A stretch of DNA of 64,000 nt from Fusarium oxysporum f. sp. lycopersici 4287 (GCF_000149955.1 NC_030988.1:1698109-1762108); one strand, 5' to 3'. Shown: positions 32,991 to 47,720, counted from the stretch's first letter. Notes: a model not told the origin generated them from the letters alone. Program-made: numbers and translations.

Positions 32991-34666
32991 TCAATCACGC
33001 TTCGACCCTACCTTACCCGCTCCCCGTAGCCCAAGTGCTGCCACAAGCACGCAAACAAGCATTAGGGAAAAGAGAGTCCAAAAGGATGCGCGGTAACCTT
33101 CCAAGAGAGCCTCGGGGGACTTTGGGTTGATCTTTTGGTTTGTTACCGCTGCGGAGACTACCTGCACAATAGCCAACCCCAGAGCGTTCCCAAACTGCGC
33201 GGCCGTGTTGAAGACAGCACCAGCAACGGATTGATTCTTCTCAGGGAAAACCTCAGTAACGATAATGAGTCCGACGGTGAAGAGCACATCGATAGAAAAT
33301 GGCAGAAGGATTTGTGCGAAGAAGGCACCGACCCAATAGGACCAACTGGGATTGATCACGGCCATAAGAAGCGGCGACCCCGAGGAAAGTAGAGATGAGA
33401 CCGCTACAAGCCAGACAGCAGGTATTTTATGCACGATGAGGCCGGTCATCAGATTGAGGCCTAGTCCGACGACGGTACTGGGAAGGATGCGGATTCCGGC
33501 GTCGACAGCCGACAAATATTGGATCTCTTGAAAGCTGTGGGCGTATAGTCAGTAAAACATTCATTCAAAACGTTCTGACCGTTCACCTACTAGAGACTTG
33601 TAAGAATATCAACAGAATTCAGCACTGCAAACGATAAAGCTATAGCAATACATATGGTAGTAAACGCAGAGTTGCTCCAGAAGCAATTAGGTATTAGAGC
33701 CGGCATGCTTCTTTTGACTCGGTAATGCATCCAACCAACAAACAGTGGCAGGGTCGCCAAGCTGAAGCATAGGAGTGTAACAGTCCCGGTCTCTTTGATA
33801 CGATGGACGTCCGTGCTGATAACCCTTGATCTGGTTAGTACCATTTTGGTTACAATTAGAAATACCTCAACTTACGCTAAGAAATAGGAAATCGAGGCCA
33901 TAGACACCGAGGCGAGTAGTGCTCCGATCCAATCGACTCTGTATATCAAATCAACGAATATGTTTCGGAAACCGAGCGGCTCGGATTTTGGCAGTGACCA
34001 TAGGCCGACGGCGGACAGGAGCAGGGTAACGCCTCCATAAAGATACCATCCCGAGCGCCATCCAACAGTATCCACGAGTACGCCACCGACGACAAGGCCA
34101 AAGGTGAAGCCTAGCAGCTGACTTAAACCCAGGCAAGCGAACGATATGTTTCGGCTCTGTCCACGGGGCTGAGTGTCAGCTACGAGAGCTACAGAACTGG
34201 AGAAATGCATCGCTATGGCAACGCCCTGCAATGCCCTCATAGTAATCAACTGCTGAATGCTCTTGATAAATCCACAGGATAACATAAACACGCCGTTGAG
34301 TATGCACCCCGAAAGATTAACGGATCGGGGCCCCAAGACATCAGCGACGGCACCTGAGAGTAGCAGTGCCGAAGCTGTGGCTAGTCCTTGAACTGATGAC
34401 GGCCAGAAAGCGAGCGACTGCGGTATATTGAGATCTGAGGTCAGTTGGGGAAGTCTAATGACTATGAGACCGCTGGATGCGCTCGTGGCGAAATTGACCC
34501 CGCAAAGCTGGAATACTACTGCAGTTCTTCTTATAAGTGTTAGCGGAGCTGCAGCGCCCGTGCTTAAAGCCTGCGATAATTCGCCGTCATCAAGGATGGT
34601 TAGATGAACCTCAGCATGGTCTTTGGGCGGGGATCGCGACATCGAACTGCAGGGTAGAGACTCCAT
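32991..34666 (-). CDS. MFS transporter, drug:H+ antiporter type
   Basis: Three exons: 34666-33876, 33815-33591 and 33534-32991 (introns 60 and 56 nt; the first has a TACTAAC branch site), 519 residues. The ATG at 34666 is the first in frame. Fourteen or so hydrophobic spans are expected for the DHA2-like group; I see QLTSDLNIPQSLAFWPSS in the first half, a loop like LGPRSVNLSG after helix 2, and SAVDAGIRILPSTVVGLGLN at the start of the second half. The C-terminal exon ends with a basic tail. Such transporters export toxic compounds or metabolites at the plasma membrane. No partner biosynthetic gene is near, so the substrate is unknown. Confidence 0.85.
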
Positions 34667-35808
34667 GGACGTCGATCTGTCATGCACAGTGTTGATGGGA
34701 CGTAAGTGATCACGATCCACACGGAAAAAGCTGAAATAGTGGGCGCCTTTGGTCTAAAGGTGTTGCCTCAGTTTCTTACTATCCTGTATCCGGTTCCTAG
34801 GTTGGTTGAAGCTCTTCTAGTACATCTTTGTGTCCTGGGAATATCACTTAGAAGTACAACCGAAATTGGATTCAATAGTACCAGCCACTGCCAAATAGTC
34901 GTGAAGGTGGCATACGCCTTTCAGATTCTGACAAAAATGGCTGCTGGGAGTTGTAGCTCATAGCCTGTCAGCAGGAAATCCATAATGCAAGTGCTACTGT
35001 ACGCCGAAGATGCGTACTTCATCTTTATCAGGCCTTCAATCCATAATAGTCATATTCCTACCCTGTCTGTTGTTGGACCTGAGCAAACCTTCCTATTTAG
35101 GGTCTTACGATCCATACATCTCCTTCCCATTCATTATATGACTGAAGCAGCTCGAGCTCTGGGTAAAAAGAATATCTTTAGAATAATACATAAATGATTG
35201 TACCAAGTTAGAGACAGTCGCTTACATGCCTGGGTACGTGCAAAGATAATGTAGAAGCGTTCAAAACTTGTGTAGATTGAAAGCCATCTGAAGTCATTCA
35301 GAGTAGTAACCCCAGTTCTATCGATATGTCGGCAAAGTCATACGCCCTCCCCGACATGTTTGAATCAGCTTTGGTGCTTTATTACATTGTGTACTATATA
35401 TGAAATTGGTATCGATAGCCTGATGTGCATGGCCCAGCCTTGGCTGATTTATGTGTCAGAACGTATCATAATCGCATAGCACGACCGAAAATCGAATCCC
35501 AAGCCCATTACTGCTTACAAATGAGGCGAGAATGAAACCGGGCTTAAGGTAGCTATACATAGGGCCCCTTGATTAGAACGACTGGGTTCAAGTTTCCCAT
35601 TTTTGGCAGCAGTCCGGGAAGTAAAAGAAAAATGAGAAAAGTATTCACAAGGCTAGAATCAAGCCGGCAACGGCCATTCCGGGCGCAAGACAGGCGGCCA
35701 CAACGGTAGCATCCAGCTCGATCCTCGAATAAAATGCCAACTTGCTGATGCGGCTCCCCCCAGCCATTTTACCTAGGTCGACAGAATTTGTCCTGGCCCT
35801 GCAGCAAC
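34667..35808. other. intergenic
   Basis: The divergent promoter region of the transporter, then nothing recognisable. A tRNA-like GGTTCAA motif at 35586 lacks the rest of a tRNA. Confidence 0.5.
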
Positions 35809-36291
35809 ATGTCTTTGCCTTGTCTAGCACCCCTCGTCTCACGGCTATCCCATCTCTTTGGCGGTAATAGCTGGACTGACCAGAATCATTTAACTCGGAG
35901 AAGGGTGAAGAATGCATTCCGACGGAAGAAGATTAATTTGCGGCCTTTTAAGAAGAAGCACCAGATGTATACTCGAAGATATGACGCAGACAATCTTGCA
36001 CCAAGTCAACAGGCAAATATGATGTATACAACAAGATATGGATCAAGCCGCACCACGAACAGAAGAAGCGAAGATGCTATCTCTTCTCAAGTCGTCCCTG
36101 TATCAGTCAACGTTCTCACAATGCCGCGACAAGTCGATCGTGCATGTCAAACTGATCTACGACCAACCTCGGCGCTCTCAACATACGAACTGGTCTCAGC
36201 CAATACGCTAGACGAGTGCACAACTCCAGATGGAAGGCAGCCGCCTCCTCCGCCCCCGCCTTATACGCCTGGACAAGGCCTAAAGCAGTGA
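35809..36291 (+). CDS. small basic/proline-rich protein, unknown
   Basis: A single exon of 160 codons from the ATG at 35809. The N-terminal part is strongly basic (RRRVKNAFRRKKINLRPFKKKH); two similar short segments, MYTRRYD and MYTTRYG, follow about 16 residues apart; the C-terminus is acidic then Pro-rich (QPPPPPPPYTPGQ). No signal peptide and no domain recognised. The frame is well sustained but unsupported by homology known to me. Confidence 0.4.
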   Translation: MSLPCLAPLVSRLSHLFGGNSWTDQNHLTRRRVKNAFRRKKINLRPFKKKHQMYTRRYDADNLAPSQQANMMYTTRYGSSRTTNRRSEDAISSQVVPVSVNVLTMPRQVDRACQTDLRPTSALSTYELVSANTLDECTTPDGRQPPPPPPPYTPGQGLKQ

Positions 36292-37301
36292 TCGGCGTGG
36301 GACGCAGCGGGCGATACTCAGTACATATATTAGGAGAAAACAAGCAAACTTGTTCTACAGCATATCATAAAGCTCAGATCAAATAGAACGATCAGGCGAG
36401 ATGAAAGATGCAGTTACAGTGACAGAACAGGGCAAAGGATGTGCTTCCACTGATAGTATGGGTGTAATCATTGACATACCCTGAATTGCAGTGAACAATG
36501 GGCCACGGCCACTTGAAGTCTTACTATCTCAAGTAAGCAGTGAAGGTTTAATGAGGATAATGCGTAGTTTTAGTACGCGTATTAGCAGACTGTGGAAACC
36601 AGAGTCTGGAATGGAAGTTGAGAGTGAGAGTTAGCATCCGCGATTTATTGATTTTGCTAATTGTCAGTAATGGTGCCTTTCCCTCCATGTGCTTTAGCAG
36701 CGCACAACAATTATCCATCCTCTTAGATAAAAAATCGTGGAGTATCTTCATTACTACCGTGACTTCTTACCCAATGGAACTTCATGGCATACGGAAGTTC
36801 AATACCTATTGTCTTGTTTGAACTAGGCTCGTGTAGGCACTATAGTGAATACCGTTTACAAAGCTCAAGGACCTGGATAGGTGACCAAACACCAGTTAAT
36901 GCGCTTAGTAAGCCCCTTTCTCTGCCCCTCCATGCTTGTCTTTGTTCGCATGCCGGCGTGGAACGTAATGAAGTCATTATGGCCTGGACAGATTTAGCAG
37001 CCATGTCGTATCACACTGACTCATGAAAAAGCCATATAGCGGAAAATGACCAAAAGTCTACCGCCGCAAATGGACTTTCTCACACAGATCTGTGTACATC
37101 AGTCCAACCAGACAGTCCATAATTTGCCTTTACATTTGTACCCTCCCAGTTCACCCCGAGAGTATCACCTTGTCCGTGAGGCCGCATGAAATTCCTGTAC
37201 TTTTAAGTTTCCTTCGACCCTCACCATCGACGAAAAACCATCTGGCAGCTTGTTTTTTTTCTCATCTACTCATATTGAGAGAGAAAGGCTTTTCAGGAAA
37301 T
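36292..37301. other. intergenic
   Basis: No gene seen. The end carries the promoter and leader of the dehydrogenase gene. Confidence 0.5.
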
Positions 37302-38334
37302 ATGGCTGAATTGGTTTTTGAAAATGAGGACTTGACTGCCCTCAAGGGTAATGTTATCGTCGTCACAGGTACGCAAAATACTGCCCGTCTCGGCTCCCGA
37401 CTCCCATCCCCAGGTGGCCATGCTCATATATGGGTTGGCTATACACGTATTAGTTACGTCGGCCTCAGTTAACATTAAAACTCTTTGAATAGGCGGTTCA
37501 TCTGGCATAGGATTGGCTACCGTGGAGCTACTTCTGTCAATCGGAGCCTCGGTAGTCAACGGTGATGTCCAGGCTCCAGAAAAGGAGATGGCAGGCGCAT
37601 ATGAGTTCATCAAAACAGATGTAACTAAATGGGAAGAGTTACTTTCGCTGTTTAATAAGGCGAAGGAGACACATGGCCGCATCGATCATGTTTTTGCCAA
37701 CGCCGGCATTGGCCCACGTGCCGATTACTTGTCTACTCAACTTGACCAAGCTGGCAATCTAATGGAACCATCGAGCCAGAATCTCGACATTAACCTCAAG
37801 GGTGTCATCAACACGTCAACTCTCGCGATTCACCATCTGCGACAACAAGCTGAGGGAGGAAGCATTGTTATCACGGGATCCGCGACCGGTCTCCAGCGTT
37901 TTCGGGCCGTTGACTACGGTAAGTTGGGGAACGGTGTTCTCAGCGCTCTTTACGCTGGCTAATACCTATTAGCTACTGGAAAACATGGAGTGCTCGGTTT
38001 TGGGCGAGGACTTGTCCCGTTGCTTAAAGCCGCTCAACTTCCGATCCGGGTCAACACCTTGGCACCCAGCTGGACGGATAGCAACGTTGTCCCATCCTTG
38101 AAGAGCTTGCTAAACAGCATAAACGTCGACGTACAACCTGCCTCTGTAGTAGCTCGTTGTGCCGTTTACCTCATGGCTGATACCACCATGAACGGACAAG
38201 TCGTCCATGTGCAGCGTGGTAAGTATGCTGAGGTTGATACGGCTGTTTTGATTCCTGCGTATAGGAAGATCAAAGGCGATAACTACCCGAGCGAGGATGA
38301 AGTCTTTGAGCGACTTGCAGCAGCGGCAGCGTAG
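37302..38334 (+). CDS. short-chain dehydrogenase/reductase (SDR)
   Basis: Three exons: 37302-37368, 37493-37918 and 37973-38334 (introns 124 and 54 nt), 284 residues. The cofactor motif TGGSSGIG spans the first splice (residues 22-29), followed by the acidic position after the second strand (VNGDV), then a FANAGIG core. The catalytic Tyr-Lys pair is Y164 and K168 in VDYATGKHGVLG, completed across the second splice site, with the Ser in TGSATG. The C-terminal part ends KGDNYPSEDEVFERL. SDRs of this kind reduce or oxidise small ketones or alcohols with NAD(P)H; the acidic residue suggests NAD(H). The substrate is unknown. The gene has no obvious cluster partner. Confidence 0.9.
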
Positions 38335-39198
38335 GTTGTAGGTTATTGTACAGACGAAATGAGAATGAGTACGCAGCAGCAGAGAGAATTCTGTACAACT
38401 ATAGAGCATGACAAGATACGACAAGAGAAAACTCGCGAAACCACTTGATCTTCTTTGTCCAAGGTGCAACATGTGATATAGAGCGTTGAGCAGGACAACC
38501 ATACCGCACTACGTCAGAAAACGTCTATTAGCTTATCGAAGATTCACAATCGCCCCTCATGGGCCAGCCTTCACAGAGAATCTGCATTCTCTAACACAAT
38601 GTTACCGAATAGAGTAATAATTAGCTGTAGTCCTCCATCCATATCCGTGCCCCGGACTGGTTGCAGACGTGACACCGATTTTCGAATCCTCTTTGTAGTC
38701 CCAGGTGACCGTTTCAGTCAGATTTCTCCAATTCCTCGGAGATTGGACCCCCTTTCTCCGGCTTGAAGACGATATACGGGTTAGGTTCCGCCTCAGCTCG
38801 GTATGCGCCTAAAAGACATGCCTCAATAAAGTCTATTTTCGTCGAAATATCCTGTAAACGTGTCTCTCCTATACATGAGATACACCAACAATGGCCATAT
38901 ATGGAGTACTAGGTTTCTAACTACCAAAAGTACCGACAGCCTTTGTCGCCAAGTACCACCAGCTAAAAAAGGACGAGTCCTTTTCATCCCTACTTTAGTA
39001 TATCTTTTAGTGTGGAGTAAAAGAAACATTTCTTCTGCTTTTTCTATGGGATCTGTTTAATATAATCTGTTTCTGCATCCATTCATCATCGGGGTCATAA
39101 GAGGTACGGTAAGTTAAATCACATCAGTTTCTAGCTTCTACATCCGCTCATTCCATCCTAAGATCAAACAGGTATTCAACAAACATATTGCTTGCACT
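38335..39198. other. intergenic
   Basis: No gene seen. It includes the 3' UTR of the dehydrogenase and the promoter of the chitinase. Confidence 0.5.
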
Positions 39199-40876
<1,678 letters not shown>

Positions 40877-41958
40877 TCTAGGGGGTAGTTGAGCGGCGGA
40901 ATATATATATGGCTTAATGTGCAAAAGCTGCGACTTGATATCGAGTAATCTACATTGAGTGGGCTTCGAATGATGGAGACCCGTGCGTTTCGTTCCAATC
41001 CTGATCATCTTGCGTGGTACCTAGGGCTTGAAAGAGATTCACAACTTTCAAGCTACCGTGTTGGCTGAGCTGCAAATGGGGACAAGCTAAGGATTGTTGG
41101 CGGAATTTGGCTTTGTCGTCGGCAAATGTACCTCTTCTCAATGATTGACTCTTACATTAGGTACGAGACATTATCACTTTTGACAAGCGATCCCATCTAA
41201 TTACCATGGTTTGGTAATTGGTAGAAAAATGAATGGCAGCTGCAGTACGACACATAGAATTAGCACACGTTCACCGATCTAGATGTTCGTGGATGGGGTA
41301 AGAAATAAACTTAAAGTCCGTCCAAGTGAATTTCATATGCAACCTTCAGTTTAGGGTACATACTCAATTGATAAGCGAATATAGCCTCGAGTTGATGTAG
41401 CGAAATTGGTAGGATAATTGTAGTGTATGAACTGAAGCAGAAGAATCTCATTTAATCAAGTTTTTGGGGGGAAAAGAATAATTAGAGGTATTTCATCCTA
41501 CGAGCCAATCGCAGTTTCGAGGACGATAATTCAAAGTGTATGGTGAAAAGCTTTAAATAACTAGATAAGTACATAAGTTTCCTCTAATACTATCGAGAAA
41601 ACTACAAAGGGGCCCAGTTCAGCACCAGGCGAAATGATGGGCATACCAGACATTTATTATTCAACCTGCAACCGGGAAGACGAGATGGTTGTACGTCCAA
41701 ATGAGTCAGCCTCAAGTCAACATAGAATGTCATTTGGTGCAGCGCTGCGGCCAGCAGTACTATTAGGTAGCCATGCTGCTCTAAACCTCGCAGCTCGTCT
41801 ACATGAACCAGCAATTCTCACACATCAACTTAATTTCTGGAGCCTGCTCCACACTCAAATGGACCAGTCCCCTTCGCGACGAACAGTCCGGTAGAATGAC
41901 TCGTTTATAATAGCCAATACGCATGCCTACAAAGATCCTTACGTATATAGCAGTGCTC
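40877..41958. other. intergenic
   Basis: No gene recognised; overlapping open frames at 41602-41894 are shadows of each other. It lies between the chitinase and the converging epoxide hydrolase gene. Confidence 0.5.
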
Positions 41959-42967
41959 CTATGATTTGTGCTGTACCACCATCTCTAGCCACGCTAGTAT
42001 CTGCTCATTGACCTTGGTAGGCGATTCCCATAGTACCCAGTGAGACGCATCCACCTCTCTGCGAGTCAGGTTTTCAAAGTATTGATCAATGCCTTCGGAC
42101 ATGCTTGACGGTAACACTTCGTCCCGGGTGACAGCTAGGAACAATGCCGGCATTGGGAATTTGAGGGGCTTCAGTAAGAGCCGTAACTCGTCGAGGTAGT
42201 TGTGAGCCCGTGTGCGATACCAGCGGAGTGGTCCTTCAAGTTTAGCCTGTCCTTGTAGAGAATATCTAGAGACGTAATAATCCATCTCAACGTTCGACAG
42301 CAACTGGGATTGGTTCAATTTGGGTAGATTGTGAAACAGGATGCCTTCTGCTGCATGGAAGCCAACTTCATTTTCTGGACTCTTCGCGCCAAACATTGCA
42401 TTAAGAAATTGCCGGATCTTTGTTTCATCCGTTATCTCCTTATCAATCAGCGCGCCTTGGAACTGCAGCTGATACCTCAAGCTCTTCATACCCTCGCGTT
42501 GCGTGACGTCATCGAGCGAACGATAGATGCGCGAGGGCGGGATGAACGGAGTGCCGACGCTAAAAATACCCTGGACCAGGTCGGGAAACCACAGAGCCAT
42601 GCGCCAAACCACCGCGCCGCCCCAGTCGTGTCCGCCGAGGATGATTTTTTTTATCTTTGGCGACAAGATTTGCCAGGTCTCTGATGTCCTCGGCGATGCT
42701 CCTCAAGGCGTACGAGCTTGGCTGACTAGGGGCGCTGGTAAGGCCGAAACCAAGCATGTCTGGCGCGATGATCTGATATCCATGAGATTGCAGACAAGGG
42801 ATCTGATACCGCCAGCCGAAGGCCAAATCAGGAAATCCATGCAGAAGGACAATTGTCGCGAGGGGTTCATTATCCGGGTCGGCTTTCATGTAATGGTAAG
42901 TTTTGTGGCGGATTGTTGCTGTGTGCCATGTCACTCTAGAATCCTCGATCCCAAGCTCGTCGACCAT
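41959..42967 (-). CDS. alpha/beta-hydrolase, soluble epoxide hydrolase type, with a frameshift
   Basis: Two minus frames form one protein. The first (from the Met at 42967) has LLHGFPDLAFGWRYQIP with the HGFP oxyanion motif; the second has GGHDWGGAVV with the nucleophile Asp in HDW, RDEVLPSS with the acid and ASHWVLWESP with the base His. Both are needed for an epoxide hydrolase. They are separated by a frame change at an eight-base homopolymer (T run 42645-42652 on the plus strand); seven bases would restore one frame. No intron explains it. The enzyme would open epoxides to diols. Either the base count is a sequencing error or this copy is inactive. The rest of the sequence is well preserved, which favours error or a very young mutation. 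Confidence 0.85.
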
Positions 42968-43900
42968 ATTTTCAAGTCGGGTATTTGAAATGGCTGGATG
43001 AATCCGTAGAGAATGGGCTACAAGGACCAGCTATAACGTTGGCATTGAATATGCTCGGGTTGTAAGCCGATGCTTTAGAAACAGCCTTGCATCAATGCTG
43101 TCACTAGCAAAGCCCTCAATTTCGTCTCTTATAAGGTTTAGATCTAATCATATGAAGAAGGAATACGAGGCACGTCACGAAAGCGAAGAGGTGAAATCGA
43201 CGGAGAGATGTATTCGGCCGTATTAGGCTGGAAGGTCATCAGAGGTCGCATTCGGACTATATTGTCACCATCAAAAAGTCGGAGAATACACTTGCAAGTT
43301 ATAGTATGTCATATGCTATTAATCTCAAGTAAAGAACTTATCTTGCCCGACTCAACGGCCATTTCTGTCTTGTTTTCCCTTGATAGTCTTTCCATACCTC
43401 GCCTAACGACTTGGTTTGGCCGACAGAGCACTACAGAAGTCACTAATGCTTACATTCATTTTCTTGTTTTTGTCCTCCGCTCTTTAAACCCCTGCTTCAC
43501 CACACGTTGTTGAAACTGGATTCAAATTACCCAAAGTCCATATTCAACCTTGCTGTGTGTCAACAGACGTGGAACTAGTCCCCTCATCGATACTGTACAG
43601 ACAGGCAGACAGGCAGACATATGCGGCAACGACTGAGATAGAGGTCTATGGCAATGGTGCTAACGATGATGAGTCTTGAGGTAGTCGGTCACCATGTTTG
43701 TTGCTATGCAGAAGAAAAGGAGAAGACGCAGATAGCCAGGCTGCTGGATACGGGCTTCCCCGGCAGAAATCCGCCAGATGGCTAATCTTGAAACTTAACG
43801 TCATGCAACTCATTTTGGATTCGACTCGCCCCAGGACAAGCTCAAAAGACTACCAACCTCTTCTGGTGCGAGCGATGTCCTGGTGCACCTATACTAAGTC
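42968..43900. other. intergenic with CAGACAGG repeat
   Basis: No gene seen. A short CAGACAGG-type repeat lies at 43598-43620. Confidence 0.5.
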
Positions 43901-44595
43901 ATGGATCGCACGGGCTTAACGTCGATTGAGAAACAAACACTGAAAGAACACGCCGATAGGATGATGGCTCAATGGGTCGCGCTCAGGGAGAATTTGAAGG
44001 TATGTACAATTCCAGGCAATGCTGGAGTACTGTGTAGTATGGCATCCAAACTTCAGAGCAACTCACAACCGTACGCTTTTAGGAAGCCGATAGGTCGACT
44101 GTATCTAAGTTTTGCTTATATCTTCAGATCTTGGCGCTAAGTCTATATCCTGATTACAATGCAAAAGAAGCTAGAGAGCTATTGGCACGAGATGAGATAT
44201 CCATGCTGCGAACATTCTTTGAGAAAGATGACGGGCCGGATCCGGAATCAGTCGATCACGCGCAAGCCGACCACATAATAGCACTTGCGCATGGCTTATT
44301 TGAAGCGTCTGGAGGCCAAGAAAGTGCCTTTTGGGATCAGTTCAACAACCAGTACTCATCTTTTAAGAATCAGAGCATATGTGGTTTCATGGTTGACGCT
44401 ACGGGTATGAATTCCCTTGAAGAGGCCCATGCTGAACAGCTTTACCATGCGATATTGAAATCCAAGCTACTTCCGCCAAATGTAACCTTCAGCTTTACTA
44501 TGTTTTCAGAAATTGTTCAGAATTGCCAGAATGTTATCAACCCAGAATGGCATCAGAGAGCTTTCAAGCGATCGAGCTGCGGGAAAGAGCCATGA
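43901..44595 (+). CDS. hypothetical protein, two exons
   Basis: Exon 1 43901-43999 and exon 2 44128-44595 join in phase 0 by a 128-nt intron with a GTATGT donor and a TTCAG acceptor; 188 residues. Exon 1 is a helical N-terminus (KQTLKEHADRMMAQWVALR). Exon 2 contains ARDEISMLRTFFEKDDGPD, a Gln/Ser region, and NSLEEAHAEQLYHAILKSK. It looks like a globular, helix-rich cytosolic protein. No family is recognised. The gene is followed about 370 bases later, on the same strand, by the membrane sulfatase. Confidence 0.5.
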
Positions 44596-44961
44596 ATGTG
44601 CAGTTAAGGCTTGGTCCAAAATTCATCACCAAGCAAAGTGCGGCCGGAAATGATGTTTATGGGAAGCCAGGCCTATTATGGCATATTAGCCAATGGAAAT
44701 AAAGCTAGGGAAGTAGAAGACCCCACTCTTGCAATGACCTTGAGAAGGGCTTGTAATGTGTGCATTGTATGTACATACAAATAACCCCGAGAAGCCATTC
44801 AGGAGCTATCAGCCAACATACAAATGTACTAGCGATATTACAGCACGGTGGCCTTTCTTTGCAAGACTTCCATGCACTCGTGAATGGCACTAGAACTACG
44901 ATATATTGTTTCCCATGTTACAAATCCCTAGCGCACTTCGTTAAGACAGTCTTGTGTAGCT
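44596..44961. other. intergenic
   Basis: Short gap before the membrane sulfatase; probably its promoter. An upstream exon cannot be ruled out. Confidence 0.5.
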
Positions 44962-47720
44962 ATGATGGTTGTCTCACTCAGCTTCTCCATCATCGTTGTC
45001 TGCACGTGCCTGTCCAAACTGATTCACCTATATACATATGTTGGAACTGTGCCGCACGTTGCCCTCATACTCTTCCTGCCATCGGTTCTCGTTCCAGACA
45101 TATTGGTTATATGTCTGTCACGACTATTCCTGTCCCGGAAAAGGACCACCATCACTTACATAAGCCGTTTGTTAGGCTGCACTTTCTCGTATGTGGTAAA
45201 CGTCTATAATTGCCTGTAATTGAATGCTTATGAACTATCAGGCTCATCCTGCTCGTCGCAACAGCTTTCCATGCAACATTCTATTACGAGACTGGCACCG
45301 AGGTTACGTGGACAAATGCACAGAGATATGTTCGCGATAAGGATGGCATCAGACTTTTGCTCAGTGGATCCAATTCCGCTATCGTCTGTGTAGTTCTCAT
45401 TTTAGGTATCTCGTGGTTTTCCCAGACGTATCTGTACCAGTACGCTGGCAGGTCTCTGAGCATGCTTACGGCACCATTGTTTCGAGGTAAATATCCATGA
45501 CTCCACATAGTCTCCCGCAAAAGCTAACTTATAGTTCTGAAAGCACCACAGCTCTGGAACATGTGCAAATGCAGTCGTGGTTGTCGCAGTGTCGAGGACG
45601 CGTATGACTATCAGAGCTTCATCAATTCCCAAACCGGTAACAGCCATGGAAAGGTCTATCTTGACCTACCGCCCCAGGCCAATACCGGGAGCTCGCGCAG
45701 ATACCCCAAGATTCTGGCCCTGACCATATTCCTCTACTTAGCCTTGACAGCCAGTCTCCGCCCATCCTCACCATATTCTCAAATGTCGGCGAGCCTACCC
45801 ATCACGATGCTGCAGATGATCGGCTCGCACAGTGACGGCCAGGCCAATCGCTATACTTTGAACAGGAATCCCTGGCCCTTTCCGCAACTTATCCATACGA
45901 CAAACTGGGAAAAGCCCAAAGGGTACTTCAAAGGATGGGCACCAGGTGATAACAGCATTCTGGCCCAGTTGTATCGAGACCGTCTACCGACTTGGTTACC
46001 GGAGGCACCTCCTGCTGGTTTTTGCAAATGGCTATCGTCAAATCATTCGAACCAAGTGGATAGAGAGGTAGGGGATGGTGGTGGCACTGGTCGTATCTGC
46101 CACGAAACAAAGGTCGATGGTACGTTTTACAATCCAGTGAACGACCCACTTCGGATCACCAATCAGGATGAAGAAATCTTGGACATCCTTAGTGATTCAT
46201 TTAGGAATGGGACAGTCAAGATCAAGCACATTGCTCTCATCATGCTCGAAAGCACTAGAGAGGAGCTCTTTCCCCTACAACAGGGGTCAGACATTCACAA
46301 CATCATCCTGGATTCTTATAAGGGACGAAAAGACGGAGATGGTGTCAATGCGCTTTTATCCCAACTAACTCCAGTGGCGGAGAAGATCACTGGAAAAGCG
46401 GGCTGCTGGAAAAGAACAAATGGTTCGGATCTCGCCAAGGTACCAATACCAGAGTGGAATGACACAACGCAGGATGGTTACGGTGGCATCAACGTCATAG
46501 GTGGTTTCACTGCCGCTTCTCTTTCGTTCAAGAGCTTGGCTGCGACTCACTGTGGAGTCTGGCCTATGCCTGTCGACAGCTTTCAAGAATCTGAAGCGCA
46601 GAGTTACCAACCTTGCATCTCACAAATCCTACATCTCTTCAATCAGAATAAGGGGGCTAAGACGGCTTCGAACGACTTCCTGGAGCAGAAATGGCTCACA
46701 GCCTTCTTTCAATCTATAACAGACAAGTATGATCGCCAGGACATATTCAACAATGAGATGGGTTTCGAAGAGATCGTAGCTAAGGATGTCTTGGAACAAC
46801 GGGCTAAGACACGGTCCGATTTGGAAGTAATCAACTATTTTGGATACCCTGAAACAACTTTAAAGACACACGTACGAGAGCTGATTGAGAAAGTGCAACG
46901 GGAGAAGAAGAGAATGTTCTTTTCCCATTTCACTAGCACAACCCATCACCCTTGGGGACTACCTCGTGATTCCAAAAAGATCGAGTATGTGAATACACAA
47001 GGAAAGATGGGATGGCATAGAGACTTCAACAGCTACTTGAATACTGTGAGGTTCCAGGATGCATGGCTCGGTGAGCTTCTGCAGTTATTCGAACAACACG
47101 GTATTGCCAACGAAACTCTCGTGGTCCTTGTCGGAGACCATGGGCAGGCATTCAAAGAGGATATCACCACCAGGACCGGAACCTACAAGAATGGCCATGT
47201 CAGCAACTTTCGTGTGCCCATCACGTTCAGGCATCCTCATATCCCTCGCGTGCAGTACGAAGCGAATACAACTTCAATCTCCATTCTTCCCACGATCTTG
47301 GACTTGCTCATTAACACCGGCTCGCTTAACCGTAAGGACATGACCATAGCATCTGATCTCCTTCACGATTATGAAGGACAATCGCTCATCCGGCCATATA
47401 AGAGCTCTCGGAACGGCCGTCGTGCATGGAACTTTGGCGTCATCAACAGCGGGGCGAGTATGCTCTCAGTGACGTCCGCAGATGCGCCCTGGAGGCTTGT
47501 CATACCTCTTGACGGTGCATCTCAGTGGAGATTCACCGACTTGAAGAACGACCCGCTCGAGCTTGAGCCTCTTGAGAAATGGTCAATGGAACAATTAGTT
47601 GGTGATGTGAGGAATCTCTATGGCGAGGAAGCGTCGCAATGGGTTGTACAAGCTGATGCTGTGGCTCAGTGGTGGGCTTGGGAACGTAAAAGGCTCTGGG
47701 GATACAAGTCTACGAAATAG
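44962..47720 (+). CDS. integral membrane sulfatase / LTA-synthase-like alkaline-phosphatase superfamily protein
   Basis: Three exons: 44962-45188, 45242-45486 and 45535-47720 (introns 53 and 48 nt), 885 residues. The N-terminal 160 or so residues carry several membrane spans (SLSFSIIVVCTCL, HVALILFLPSVLVPDI, LILLVATAF, AIVCVVLILGISWF), and another follows near residue 215. The catalytic domain then has IALIMLESTREELFPLQ (a metal-binding Glu), GFTAASLSFKSLAATHCG (with the candidate nucleophile Ser/Thr), HHPWGLP and LVVLVGDHGQAF with the Asp/His metal site. This is the phosphoglycerol transferase or sulfatase fold used by bacterial LTA synthases. Fungal members of this type are little studied; the reaction is unknown. 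The ER or plasma-membrane location is inferred from the helices. Confidence 0.8.

Noticed and set aside
35569..35605. tRNA-like GGTTCAA block
   Set aside because: No A box, anticodon arm or acceptor stem could be placed around it.
41602..41894. Genes on either strand between the chitinase and the epoxide hydrolase
   Set aside because: Mutually overlapping short frames with no domain or context.
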